23,960 nt of DNA from positions 1 through 23,960 of the forward strand of contig CAKTGS010000023.1 of the NCBI GenBank assembly GCA_934561485.1, read 5' to 3'. Made by a program: the position numbers and the translations under genes. The stretch is from an uncultured Faecalibacterium sp. (lineage in GTDB: Bacteria > Bacillota > Clostridia > Oscillospirales > Ruminococcaceae). How positions within the stretch are numbered: position 1 is the stretch's first letter; the number at the start of each line of letters is the position of its first letter. Below the pieces are notes generated by a model. That model ran no database searches, was not told the origin of the DNA, and worked only from the letters and a program-made list of their open reading frames with translations. Below, piece after piece: positions 1 through 8,874 of the stretch.

Positions 1-2201
1 ACGACAACGTCCTTGACGAACTTCAGCTCCTTGACCTCGCCGACCAGCGGGATCATGATGTGCGGGGTGATCATGTAGCCGGTCTCAGCGGAGACGTTCA
101 GGGCAGCCTTGATCACAGCGCGGGTCTGCATTGCAGCGATCTCAGGGTAGGTAACAGCCAGACGGCAGCCACGGTGACCCATCATGGGGTTGAACTCGTG
201 CAGAGAAGCAACCACGTTCTTCAGGTCCTCGAAGGTCATGCCCATGTCGGCAGCCAGCTCCTTGATGTCCTCGTCCTTGGTGGGCAGGAACTCGTGCAGC
301 GGCGGATCCAGGTAACGGATGGTCATCGGGCGCTCACCCATGATGCGGTACATAGCCTCGAAGTCGCCCTGCTGGAACGGCTCGACCTTGGCCAGAGCAG
401 CCTCGCGCTCTTCCACAGTGCGTGCGCAGATCATCTCACGCACAGCCTTGATGCGGTCCTCAGCAAAGAACATGTGCTCGGTACGGCACAGGCCGATGCC
501 TTCAGCACCCAGGTCAACGGCCTGCTGTGCGTCACGCGGGTTATCCGCGTTGGTCATGACCAGCAGCTGACGAGCTGCGTCTGCCCAACCCATGAAGCGG
601 TTGAAGTTCTTGTTGCCGGTAGCGGCCACGGTAGCGACCTGCTCACCGTAGATGTTGCCGGTGGAACCATCAATGGAGATCCAGTCGCCCTCGACAAACT
701 TGTGGCCGTTGATCTCGAAGGTCTTGGCCTCCTCATCAATCTTGACCTCGTTGTCGTTGCCGCAGCCGGAAACACAGCAGGTGCCCATACCACGAGCCAC
801 AACGGCTGCGTGGCTGGTCATGCCGCCGCGGACGGTCAGGATGCCCTGAGAAACCTGCATACCCACGATATCCTCGGGGCTGGTCTCCAGACGAACCAGG
901 ACAACCTTCTTCATCTTGCCGGACTTGACCATCTCCTCTGCCTCTTCAGCAGTAAAGACGATCTGGCCGCAGGCGGAACCGGGAGAAGCTGCCAGGCCCT
1001 TGCCGACAACTTCGGCAGCCTTCAGGGCAGCTGCATCGAACTGGGGATGCAGCAGGGTATCCAGCTGCTTGGGCTCCACGCGCAGGACAGCTTCCTGCTC
1101 GGTGATCATGCCCTCGTCCACCAGGTCACATGCGATCTGCAGAGCGGCCTGAGCGGTACGCTTGCCGTTACGGGTCTGCAGCATGTACAGGTGGCCGTCC
1201 TCAATGGTGAACTCCATATCCTGCATATCGCGGAAGTAGTTCTCCAGACGGGTTGCGATCTCAACGAACTGATCGTACACCTCAGGCATCTGATCCTTCA
1301 GGTGGCTGATGGGAGAAGGAGTGCGCACGCCTGCGACGACGTCCTCGCCCTGTGCATTGATCAGGTACTCGCCCATCAGCTTCTTAGCGCCGGTGGCGGG
1401 GTCACGGGTGAATGCAACGCCGGTGCCGGAACGGTCGCCGGAGTTGCCGAATGCCATCTGCTGCACGTTGACAGCGGTGCCCCACTCGTAGGGGATCTCG
1501 TTCATCTTACGATAAACGTTTGCACGGGGGTTGTCCCAGCTGCGGAACACAGCCTTGACAGCCTCGATCAGCTGATCCTTGGGGTCCTGGGGGAACGGTC
1601 TGCCTTCGTTCTCCTCATAGATCTTCTTGAAGGTGCCAACCAGTTCCTTCAGGTCATCGGCAGTCAGGTCCACGTCATTCTTGACGCCCTTGGCTTCCTT
1701 CATCTTGTCGATCTCGACCTCGAACAGGCTCTTCGGAACCATCATGACAACGTCTGCAAACATCTGCACAAAACGGCGGTAGCAGTCGTATGCAAAGCGG
1801 GCGTTGTTGGTCTTTTTGGCCAGGCCCTCAACAGCCTGATCGTTCAGGCCCAGGTTCAGGATGGTGTCCATCATGCCGGGCATGGACTGGCGTGCGCCGG
1901 AGCGAACGGAAACCAGCAGGGGGTTCTCGTTGTCGCCAAAGGTCTTGCCGGTGATCTTCTCCAGGCCCTTCACATGCTCGAAGATGTCAGCGGTGATCTC
2001 GTCATTGATCTGACGGCCGTCTGCATAATACTGGGTGCAGGCATCCGTGGTGATGGTGAAGCCCTGCGGAACCGGCATACCGGCAGCAGTCATCTCAGCC
2101 AGACCGGCGCCCTTGCCACCCAGGGTATTCTTCATGGTGACCTTGTCGCCGCCGAAAGCATCATTGCCTTCGCTGAAGTAGTACAGATACTTTTTGCTCA
2201 T
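1..2201 (-). CDS. ppdK: Pyruvate, phosphate dikinase (3' part outside window)
   Basis: Interconverts pyruvate + ATP + Pi and phosphoenolpyruvate + AMP + PPi in the cytoplasm; in fermentative anaerobes it can run either way at the end of glycolysis. The 733 visible codons begin MSKKYLYYFSEG and cover the N-terminal ATP-grasp nucleotide-binding domain, the swivelling phosphohistidine domain and the first part of the C-terminal PEP/pyruvate barrel. The motif GGMTSHAAVVARGMG holds the phosphorylated histidine at about residue 464. The family is usually about 875 residues, so roughly 140 C-terminal residues lie beyond base 1. The ATG at 2201 follows a good GGGAGG ribosome site (about 2213-2219). 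The gene is divergent from the acetyltransferase gene and has its own promoter. A 721-codon ORF on the opposite strand is a composition shadow. Confidence 0.97.
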   Translation of the reverse strand, partial: MSKKYLYYFSEGNDAFGGDKVTMKNTLGGKGAGLAEMTAAGMPVPQGFTITTDACTQYYADGRQINDEITADIFEHVKGLEKITGKTFGDNENPLLVSVRSGARQSMPGMMDTILNLGLNDQAVEGLAKKTNNARFAYDCYRRFVQMFADVVMMVPKSLFEVEIDKMKEAKGVKNDVDLTADDLKELVGTFKKIYEENEGRPFPQDPKDQLIEAVKAVFRSWDNPRANVYRKMNEIPYEWGTAVNVQQMAFGNSGDRSGTGVAFTRDPATGAKKLMGEYLINAQGEDVVAGVRTPSPISHLKDQMPEVYDQFVEIATRLENYFRDMQDMEFTIEDGHLYMLQTRNGKRTAQAALQIACDLVDEGMITEQEAVLRVEPKQLDTLLHPQFDAAALKAAEVVGKGLAASPGSACGQIVFTAEEAEEMVKSGKMKKVVLVRLETSPEDIVGMQVSQGILTVRGGMTSHAAVVARGMGTCCVSGCGNDNEVKIDEEAKTFEINGHKFVEGDWISIDGSTGNIYGEQVATVAATGNKNFNRFMGWADAARQLLVMTNADNPRDAQQAVDLGAEGIGLCRTEHMFFAEDRIKAVREMICARTVEEREAALAKVEPFQQGDFEAMYRIMGERPMTIRYLDPPLHEFLPTKDEDIKELAADMGMTFEDLKNVVASLHEFNPMMGHRGCRLAVTYPEIAAMQTRAVIKAALNVSAETGYMITPHIMIPLVGEVKELKFVKDVV

Positions 2202-2223
2202 GCGTTGTTTACCTCCCATTTTT

Positions 2224-2281
2224 GACGGCGTTGCTCACTGCACCGCCGTCTCATCGTTTGCCTTGTCTCGATAGACGATGA
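2224..2281 (-). promoter_or_regulatory. Tandem hairpins in the ppdK leader
   Basis: Two adjacent inverted repeats fill the transcribed leader just upstream of the ribosome site. The first has 7-bp arms GACGGCG/CGCCGTC (2224-2230 and 2244-2250) with a further TGC/GCA inner pairing. The second (2251-2281) can form TCATC/GATGA with an inner GTCT/AGAC. Neither has a T-tract, so they are not intrinsic terminators. They may stabilise the mRNA or control translation. No known riboswitch class was recognised. Confidence 0.45.
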
Positions 2282-2305
2282 ACATTATTTTGTGAATGCT
2301 AAACT

Positions 2306-2333
2306 ATTATACCAAAAAATCCATTCCTTTCCA
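2306..2333 (-). promoter_or_regulatory. Probable ppdK promoter
   Basis: On the minus strand a perfect TATAAT (2306-2311) lies 16 bases downstream of TGGAAA (2328-2333, four of six matches to the -35 consensus). Transcription would begin near 2299, which leaves a leader of about 97 nt before the ppdK start codon. Confidence 0.6.
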
Positions 2334-2617
2334 CCATGCAAAATCCCGAATTTGCTTGATATTTTTTATGCAAATCACTTGAATTTTGCCAAGTTTTTCG
2401 GTAATATAGAATGGGAAAAAGTTCGAGGGTTTTTTATTTCAGAGCGCAATTTCCTGCTCTGTTGGATACAACTTTCTATCCCTGTAATTTGATCCATTTC
2501 TTTTAGTCCGTGCAAACATGCCACACGCGGCGCACCGCCCGTCTGCCGGGCAACATTTTTCCGGGAGCATTTCCCGCTGCCGGGCGCGGCGTTTTTGCCA
2601 AAGGGAGGATTTTTGAC

Positions 2618-3376
2618 ATGGAACAGACCATTTCGGAACAGGCACGGGCCGCAGCCCGCGCACAGCTGGACGCCGCCGAGGCCGCCCGCGAAGAGATCCT
2701 GCTGCAGCACATTGCCAACGGCGTGACCATTGACAGCCGCACTGTGCAGATCGCGCCGGATGTGCAGATCGCACCGGGCGCTGTCATTCTGGCAGGCACC
2801 ATCCTGCGCGGCAAAACGGTCATTGGTGCAGGCTGCGTCATCGGCCCCAATACCCTGATCGAGGACAGCACCGTGGACGAAGGCACTACCGTGAACGCCA
2901 GCCAGATCTACGGCAGCCACATCGGCCCCCACAACAACATCGGTCCCTTTACCCATGTGCGTGTGAATACCGTTACCGACTACGGCGTGCATCTGGGCGC
3001 TTACGTTGAGACCAAGAATTCCAACTTTGCCCGCGGCAACACGGTAAGCCACCTGACCTACATCGGCGACAGCGATGTGGGCAAGTACTGCAACTTCGGC
3101 TGCGGCACCGTGACCTGCAACTACGATGGCAAGGATAAGTTCCGCACCCAGATCGGCGACTACTGCTTCATTGGCTGCAACACCAACCTGGTGGCTCCGG
3201 TCAAAGTGGGCGATGGCGCTTACACCGCTGCCGGCAGCACTATTACCAACGATGTGCCTGCCCTGGCATTGGGCATTGCCCGGGAGCGGCAGACCAACCT
3301 GGAAGGCTGGGCCGAGCCGAAGATGGAAGCCTACATTGCCAAAAAGCAGAAGCTGGAAAGCGAGCAGAGCAAGTAA
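2618..3376 (+). CDS. Stand-alone GlmU-type left-handed beta-helix acetyltransferase
   Basis: The 252-residue protein matches only the C-terminal half of GlmU, which acetylates glucosamine-1-phosphate with acetyl-CoA on the way to UDP-GlcNAc. Residues 1-35 form a short Glu/Ala-rich helix, then ILLQHIANGVTI resembles the GlmU segment just after the uridylyltransferase domain. Hexapeptide repeats run from about residue 40 to 235. Residues used by GlmU are kept: the likely catalytic His145 in HLTYIGD with its Tyr, the Lys in VETKNSN, and Asn in TCNYDGKDKF. The N-terminal pyrophosphorylase domain is absent, and the upstream DNA encodes none in any frame. The ATG at 2618 has a strong AGGGAGGA site (2602-2609), so the upstream in-frame ATG at 2510 is not preferred. 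A different sugar or nucleotide substrate is possible. Confidence 0.88.
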   Translation: MEQTISEQARAAARAQLDAAEAAREEILLQHIANGVTIDSRTVQIAPDVQIAPGAVILAGTILRGKTVIGAGCVIGPNTLIEDSTVDEGTTVNASQIYGSHIGPHNNIGPFTHVRVNTVTDYGVHLGAYVETKNSNFARGNTVSHLTYIGDSDVGKYCNFGCGTVTCNYDGKDKFRTQIGDYCFIGCNTNLVAPVKVGDGAYTAAGSTITNDVPALALGIARERQTNLEGWAEPKMEAYIAKKQKLESEQSK

Positions 3377-3400
3377 CCCTCTGCCGGAAAGGAGCCGCGC

Positions 3401-3928
3401 ATGAAGTCCGAAAGCTTTCGCCAGCAGGCGCTGAGCCTTGTCCTTTTCTTCGCGGCTGTTGCCGCCGTGTTCGCCCTGACCCGTCTGCGCAGCGACCCTG
3501 CCAAAAAGCAGGCGGAGTTCGTGGTGCAGCAGCTGCTCTCCTGCTCCTCCGCCGTGGAGCAGGCCGTGGATACCGCCGCCGCTTCGGCTTCCGGCAGTGA
3601 ACCGGGGCTTGCCGCAGCGGACACCGACGGGCTGTACGCTTTTCTTCAGGCACAGCTGGGCGATGCCATGACTGCCGACTGCCTGAACAAGGTCATGGCG
3701 AACCGCCTGCCCACCCGCATCACCGCGCTGGCCGGGAAGTCCGGCGATCAGCTGACGCCCGCTGACCTCACCCTGAAAAAGCGCGCCGGGGCAGAAAACA
3801 GCTACGACTTTTCCGCCGCCCTGCTGACCGCCACGGACAGCACCGCCGCCGCGCAGGTATCCGGCACCATCACCATGGTGAAGGAGGATGGCCGCTGGAA
3901 GGCCTCTGCCATCACGCTGAACCTGTAA
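3401..3928 (+). CDS. Unknown membrane-anchored extracytoplasmic protein
   Basis: I do not recognise this 175-residue protein. Residues 8-27 (about LSLVLFFAAVAAVFALTRL) are a hydrophobic segment after a short charged N-terminus, with no lipobox, so it reads as a signal anchor or uncleaved signal peptide. The rest is Ala/Ser/Thr-rich and soluble, ending in a probable beta region (VSGTITMVKEDGRWKAS). The start is 24 bases after the acetyltransferase stop, with GAAAGGAG as ribosome site (about 3388-3395), so the two genes are probably cotranscribed. A strong terminator follows. An envelope role is suggested only by the anchor and by the neighbouring cell-wall-precursor-type enzyme. Confidence 0.85.
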   Translation: MKSESFRQQALSLVLFFAAVAAVFALTRLRSDPAKKQAEFVVQQLLSCSSAVEQAVDTAAASASGSEPGLAAADTDGLYAFLQAQLGDAMTADCLNKVMANRLPTRITALAGKSGDQLTPADLTLKKRAGAENSYDFSAALLTATDSTAAAQVSGTITMVKEDGRWKASAITLNL

Positions 3929-3939
3929 TAAGCCCTTTT

Positions 3940-3970
3940 GCCCCCGAGCCGTGCAGCCCGGGGGCTTTTT
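3940..3970 (+). terminator. Intrinsic terminator of the acetyltransferase/unknown pair
   Basis: Arms GCCCCCG (3940-3946) and CGGGGGC (3959-3965) are followed at once by TTTTT. It ends the two-gene plus-strand unit before the tRNA-Thr promoter. Confidence 0.85.
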
Positions 3971-4033
3971 GCAGCCTGCGGCAGGGACGGACTGTAAAAT
4001 TTGCAAAATCCAAAACTTTTTTGCAAAAAGCTC

Positions 4034-4065
4034 TTGCCAAACGGCAGATTCTATGGTAATATAAT
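4034..4065 (+). promoter_or_regulatory. Promoter of tRNA-Thr, left copy
   Basis: TTGCCA (4034-4039) is followed after 17 bases by TAATAT (4057-4062). A perfect TATAAT overlaps it at 4060-4065 but is 20 bases from the -35. Either placement starts transcription a few bases before the tRNA at 4080. Confidence 0.55.
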
Positions 4066-4079
4066 CGAGCTGTGATTGT

Positions 4080-4155
<76 letters not shown>

Positions 4156-4161
4156 GCTTAA

Positions 4162-4197
4162 ACACCCTGAAGTCTCCGACTTCGGGGTGTTTTTTTG
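4162..4197 (+). terminator. Terminator of tRNA-Thr, left copy
   Basis: Stem ACACCCTGAAGT/ACTTCGGGGTGT with loop CTCCG, followed by a run of T, directly after the tRNA. The right tRNA-Thr copy has a similar but not identical terminator. Confidence 0.88.
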
Positions 4198-4241
4198 TAT
4201 CGCTGCCTCTGAAGCGCCAGCCCAGCAGACCGCTCAAAAGC

Positions 4242-4285
4242 AAAAAACCGGCCGCCGTTTCTCGGGTGAGAAAACAGCGGCCGGT
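4242..4285 (-). terminator. Terminator of the alcohol dehydrogenase gene
   Basis: Read on the minus strand, ACCGGCCGC (4277-4285) pairs with GCGGCCGGT (4247-4255) around an inner GTTTCTC/GAGAAAAC pairing, and is followed by T6. It lies about 35 bases after the stop codon at 4320. Confidence 0.85.
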
Positions 4286-4319
4286 CGGGAGGCTTATGCA
4301 GTCAGGCTGTCAGGCAGGA

Positions 4320-5537
4320 TCAGAAGTCCACCTCGGTGTCGTAGTAGCAGCACTTGAGCAGCTTTTCCATCTCTTCCTGGCTGGGCTGGCGGGGGTTGGA
4401 GCCGGTGCAGGCATCGGCAATGGCGTTCTTGGCGATCTCGGGCAGCCGCTCCAGGAACACGTTCTCCGGCACAAAGCCCTGCTCTGCGGGGTAGGAGTCC
4501 GGGCCGTAGTGCTGGATGCAGTGCGGAATGTTCAGTGCATCGTTCATGCCGCGCAGATAGTCGATGAGCAGCTTGACCTTCTCGTCATCGGTGGTGCCGC
4601 CCAGCTTCATCTCATCGGCGATGACGCCGTAGCGCTTCTTGGCCTCGGGGTCCTTGGCGTTGAAGGCGATGACCTTGGGCAGGTACATGGCGTTGGCTGC
4701 GCCGTGAATGATGTGGGCACCGTAATCTGCAAAGGCAGCACCAGTCTTGTGGGCCATGGAGTGCACGATGCCCAGCAGTGCGTTGGAGAAAGCCATACCG
4801 GCCAGGCACTGGGCATTGTGCATGGAATCACGCTTGGCCATGTCGCCGTTGTAGCTGTCCACCAGGTCGCCCTGGATCATGCGGATGGCAAAAATGGCCA
4901 GCGGGTCGGTGTAGTCGCAGTGGGCGGTGGACACATAGGCCTCAATGGCGTGGGTCATGGCGTCCATGCCGGTGTGGGCCACCAACTTCTTGGGCATGGT
5001 CTCGGCCAGGTCGGGGTCCACGATGGCCACGTCCGGGGTGATCTCAAAGTCCGCAATGGGATATTTGATGCCCTTCTGATAATCAGTGATGATGGAGAAG
5101 GCCGTCACCTCGGTAGCCGTGCCGGAAGTAGAAGAAATGGCGCAGAAGTGGGCCTTGCGGCGCAGCGGCGGAATGCCGAACACCTTGCACATTTCTTCAA
5201 AGGTGATGTCGGGGTACTCGTACTTGATCCACATGGCCTTGGCGGCGTCAATGGGCGAGCCGCCGCCCATGGCGATGATCCAGTCCGGCTCAAACTTCAG
5301 CATGGCTTCTGCGCCGCGCATGACAGTTTCCACGGAAGGATCGGGTTCAATGCCTTCAAACAGTTCCACTTCCATGCCGGCTTCCTTCAGGTAGCCCACA
5401 GCACGGTCCAGAAAGCCGAAGCGCTTCATGGAGCCGCCGCCGACACAGACCATTGCCTTTTTGCCAGTAAAGGTTTTCAGGGCTTCCAGAGCACCTTTGC
5501 CGTGGTACAGATCGCGGGGAAGCGTAAAACGAGCCAT
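4320..5537 (-). CDS. Iron-containing alcohol dehydrogenase
   Basis: 405-residue group III (Fe-type) NAD(P)-dependent alcohol dehydrogenase, interconverting aldehydes and alcohols in fermentation. GGGSPIDAAK (about 91-100) is the nucleotide-binding loop and GGGS near residue 33 supports the fold. Predicted metal ligands are Asp192 and His196 in GMDAMTHAIEA, His259 in GIVHSMAH and His278 in HIIHGAANA, matching the D/H/H/H set of the FucO/AdhB family. The ATG at 5537 has GGAGGT at about 5543-5548. An upstream TTG start would overlap that ribosome site and is rejected. The substrate (ethanol, butanol, 1,2-propanediol) cannot be read from the sequence. The gene stands alone between inverted tRNA-Thr copies. 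Confidence 0.95.
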   Translation of the reverse strand: MARFTLPRDLYHGKGALEALKTFTGKKAMVCVGGGSMKRFGFLDRAVGYLKEAGMEVELFEGIEPDPSVETVMRGAEAMLKFEPDWIIAMGGGSPIDAAKAMWIKYEYPDITFEEMCKVFGIPPLRRKAHFCAISSTSGTATEVTAFSIITDYQKGIKYPIADFEITPDVAIVDPDLAETMPKKLVAHTGMDAMTHAIEAYVSTAHCDYTDPLAIFAIRMIQGDLVDSYNGDMAKRDSMHNAQCLAGMAFSNALLGIVHSMAHKTGAAFADYGAHIIHGAANAMYLPKVIAFNAKDPEAKKRYGVIADEMKLGGTTDDEKVKLLIDYLRGMNDALNIPHCIQHYGPDSYPAEQGFVPENVFLERLPEIAKNAIADACTGSNPRQPSQEEMEKLLKCCYYDTEVDF

Positions 5538-5593
5538 AATCTTTACCTCCAAACGTTCAAACTACTCTCTATGCAGTCAAAACTGCCAAAATC

Positions 5594-5622
5594 GTTATGT
5601 TAATTGTATAATGAGTTGGCAA
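5594..5622 (-). promoter_or_regulatory. Candidate promoter of the alcohol dehydrogenase gene
   Basis: On the minus strand TTGCCA (5617-5622) is followed after 17 bases by CATAAC (5594-5599), in an AT-rich gap. The -10 is only fair (four of six), and other placements in this gap are possible. No Rex-like or other known operator was recognised. Confidence 0.3.
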
Positions 5623-5712
5623 AAATATCAATTGGCGGTTTTGGAAGAAACCACCTCTGATTTTTGGGCAGAGTAGCCAATCAGAAGGATGCAACAGGCC
5701 CGGCTGCGGACA

Positions 5713-5752
5713 AACAAAAAAGCACCCCGAAGCATCAAAGCTTCGAGGTGCT
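5713..5752 (-). terminator. Terminator of the tRNA-Asp/tRNA-Thr unit
   Basis: Read on the minus strand, AGCACCTCGAAGC pairs with GCTTCGGGGTGCT (5721-5733 with 5740-5752) and is followed by T6. It lies a few bases after the tRNA-Thr CCA end. Confidence 0.9.
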
Positions 5753-5758
5753 TGCCTT

Positions 5759-5834
<76 letters not shown>

Positions 5835-5837
5835 AAA

Positions 5838-5914
5838 TGGCGACCCGGATCGGGCTCGAACCGACGACCCCCAGCGTGACAGGCTGGTGCTCTAACCAAC
5901 TGAGCTACCGGGCC
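5838..5914 (-). tRNA. tRNA-Asp(GTC)
   Basis: Complete 77-nt cloverleaf. The acceptor GGCCCGG pairs with CCGGGTC (one G-U pair), the anticodon stem CCAGC/GCTGG encloses CTGTCAC with anticodon GTC, the discriminator is G, and CCA is encoded. It is cotranscribed with the downstream tRNA-Thr. Confidence 0.97.
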
Positions 5915-5960
5915 ATGATCGCTCAAGTTTCGCGCGGTGCTTACCGCCGGAACGTGCTTT

Positions 5961-5989
5961 ATTATATCGGAAAAAGACGGACTTGTCAA
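5961..5989 (-). promoter_or_regulatory. Consensus promoter of the tRNA-Asp/tRNA-Thr unit
   Basis: On the minus strand a perfect TTGACA (5984-5989) and a perfect TATAAT (5961-5966) are separated by 17 bases. This is the optimal sigma-70/SigA arrangement and fits a strong stable-RNA promoter. Confidence 0.93.
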
Positions 5990-6020
5990 GCATGAATTTT
6001 GCAAAAACTGCAAAAAACGC

Positions 6021-6056
6021 AAAAACACCCGCTGCACGGGGGTGTGCAGCGGGTGT
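6021..6056 (-). terminator. Terminator of the GH1 gene
   Basis: A 13-bp perfect stem, ACACCCGCTGCAC with GTGCAGCGGGTGT (6025-6037 and 6044-6056), followed on the minus strand by TTTTTG. It lies 20 bases after the GH1 stop codon. Confidence 0.92.
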
Positions 6057-6075
6057 ACAGGGGTTTTGAATGCGG

Positions 6076-7712
<1,637 letters not shown>

Positions 7713-7760
7713 GCCCGCTTTCTTCACAAAAAGCAGCGTGCAATTTTGTGCGCTCTGCCG

Positions 7761-7797
7761 AAAAAACAAAAAGCACAGGTCCCGAAGGATCTGTGCT
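7761..7797 (-). terminator. Terminator of tRNA-Trp
   Basis: On the minus strand AGCACAG and CTGTGCT arms (7791-7797 and 7772-7778) enclose a TCC/GGA inner pairing with a TTCG loop, then a T-rich tail. It follows the tRNA closely. Confidence 0.9.
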
Positions 7798-7799
7798 TC

Positions 7800-7875
7800 T
7801 GGCAGGGGTAGTAAGTCTCGAACTCACGGCACGCGGTTTTGGAGACCGCTGCTCTACCAACTGAGCTATACCCCT
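7800..7875 (-). tRNA. tRNA-Trp(CCA)
   Basis: Complete 76-nt cloverleaf. The acceptor AGGGGTA pairs with TACCCCT, the anticodon stem GCGGT/ACCGC encloses CTCCAAA with anticodon CCA, the T-arm is GTGAG/CTTAC, the discriminator is G and CCA is encoded. Confidence 0.96.
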
Positions 7876-7903
7876 AAATGCATCATTCGCTGAATGCCTG
7901 CTT

Positions 7904-7932
7904 ATTATAGCCGATGCAGCCGCGAATGTCAA
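7904..7932 (-). promoter_or_regulatory. Consensus promoter of tRNA-Trp
   Basis: On the minus strand a perfect TTGACA (7927-7932), 17 bases, and a perfect TATAAT (7904-7909). The -35 starts only four bases after the rrf2-family stop codon, so the promoter is packed against the upstream gene with no separate terminator for it. Confidence 0.93.
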
Positions 7933-7935
7933 GCA

Positions 7936-8406
7936 TTATTTTTCATTTTTTGTGCTGCAGCCGCAGCATCCCTCTTTTTTAGCGGGTGCATTGGCCGAGG
8001 GCAGCTGGCTGGCCAGCTGTTCCAGGGTCACGCTGTCGATGTACTGGTTGATCACCTCATCCAGTCCGGTCCAGAACGGCAGGGTGAAGCACTGCTCCGA
8101 CATGGGGCACTCGTTGGTCACGCTGCCCAGGCACGGGATGGGAGCCACACTGCCCTCAATGGCCCGCAGGATCTCCCCTGCCGTGTACTCGGCGGGAGCC
8201 TTGGTCAGGCGGTAGCCGCCCTGGCTGCCGCGCTCGCTTTTGACCAGCCCCGCCCGGGCCAGCGGGGTGACGATCTGTTCCAGATATTTCAGGCTCAGGT
8301 TCTGCCGCTCGCTGATCTCCTTGAGCGAAACGGTGGTGCCGGGCGCATACCGCGCCAGCTCTGCCATCAGGCGCAGGGCATAGCGGCTTTTGGTGGAAAA
8401 TTTCAT
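7936..8406 (-). CDS. Rrf2-family regulator (IscR-like)
   Basis: 156-residue winged-helix transcription factor. MKFSTKSRYALRLMAELA is the typical Rrf2 start, the recognition region lies around residues 25-60 and GSQGGYRL (60-67) is the wing. Cys92, Cys100 and Cys106 sit where IscR-type members bind a [2Fe-2S] cluster, although the first spacing is seven residues rather than five. The C-terminus carries an extra GCCGC cluster (146-150). It is divergent from the rhodanese gene, and nifS-nifU follow, so the likely role is sensing Fe-S or sulfur status and controlling Fe-S assembly. CymR-like cysteine control is an alternative. RBS AAGGAG; the start at 8406 is clear. Confidence 0.92.
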   Translation of the reverse strand: MKFSTKSRYALRLMAELARYAPGTTVSLKEISERQNLSLKYLEQIVTPLARAGLVKSERGSQGGYRLTKAPAEYTAGEILRAIEGSVAPIPCLGSVTNECPMSEQCFTLPFWTGLDEVINQYIDSVTLEQLASQLPSANAPAKKEGCCGCSTKNEK

Positions 8407-8430
8407 GGCGCTTCTCTCCTTATATTCCTT

Positions 8431-8458
8431 AGTATAGCACGCAGCGCGGAATTTGCAA
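8431..8458 (-). promoter_or_regulatory. Probable rrf2-family gene promoter
   Basis: On the minus strand TTGCAA (8453-8458) and TATACT (8431-8436, five of six) are 16 bases apart. The -35 overlaps one arm of an inverted repeat TTTGCA/TGCAAA (8452-8457 and 8472-8477) in the divergent gap, a possible autoregulatory site. Confidence 0.5.
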
Positions 8459-8468
8459 AGCGAAACTC

Positions 8469-8497
8469 TTGTGCAAACAAAAAAGGTCTGTTATCAT
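8469..8497 (+). promoter_or_regulatory. Probable rhodanese promoter
   Basis: TATCAT (8492-8497, five of six) lies 17 bases after TTGTGC (8469-8474). The -35 matches the consensus poorly, as is common at regulated promoters. The TGCAAA arm of the divergent inverted repeat overlaps the -35. Confidence 0.4.
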
Positions 8498-8535
8498 AGG
8501 ATGGATCAGAACACGCGAGAAGGAGCTGAGAACGT

Positions 8536-8859
8536 ATGAGTGAGAAGATCACCCCTGCAGCGGCCATCCGCCTGCTGGACGCCGGCAGAGCCGTGGCCGT
8601 GGACGTGCGGGAACCGGACGAGTTTGCCGTGGGGCACATTCCCGGTGCAAAACTGCTGCCGCTGGGCCAGGTGCTGAGCCGCGCCGCCGAGGTGCTGCCC
8701 GACAAAACCGCCCCCTGGCTGATCTACTGCCGCACCGGCCGCCGCAGCGCCGATGCCGTGCAGAAGCTGGAAAGCCTGGGCTACACCAACCTGTACGACC
8801 TGGGCGCGATCCTGAGCTGGCCCTATGAGATCGAGGGCGACTTCGAGGGACACTTTTAA
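8536..8859 (+). CDS. Single-domain rhodanese (sulfurtransferase)
   Basis: 107-residue cytoplasmic rhodanese domain that carries persulfide sulfur on a cysteine. VDVREPDEFAVGHIPGA (about 22-38) is the classic CH2-type signature, and the active loop CRTGRRS starts at Cys65. No signal peptide is seen, so it resembles GlpE rather than exported PspE. AAGGAG (about 8520-8525) precedes the ATG. Its place between an Rrf2 regulator and nifS-nifU suggests it moves sulfur for Fe-S assembly or thiol chemistry. The sulfur donor and acceptor are not known from sequence. Confidence 0.94.
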   Translation: MSEKITPAAAIRLLDAGRAVAVDVREPDEFAVGHIPGAKLLPLGQVLSRAAEVLPDKTAPWLIYCRTGRRSADAVQKLESLGYTNLYDLGAILSWPYEIEGDFEGHF

Positions 8860-8874
8860 AGAAAGGACAACACC

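Larger units (their letters stand above)
2202..2617. other. Divergent intergenic region between ppdK and the GlmU-like gene
   Basis: This 416-bp gap is AT-rich in its middle (about 2285-2490) and GC-rich at its right end. It holds the ppdK promoter and leader on the minus strand. On the plus strand a weak promoter candidate is TTGAAT (2379-2384), 17 bases, TAATAT (2402-2407), which would give a leader of about 200 nt for the acetyltransferase gene. That leader contains an inverted repeat CAGAGC/GCTCTG (2440-2445 and 2456-2461) and two direct copies of TGCCGGGC. No convincing small gene was seen. Confidence 0.4.

Noticed and set aside
60..2225. 721-codon open frame opposite ppdK
   Set aside because: ppdK is certain from its phosphohistidine motif; the opposite frame is a composition artefact.
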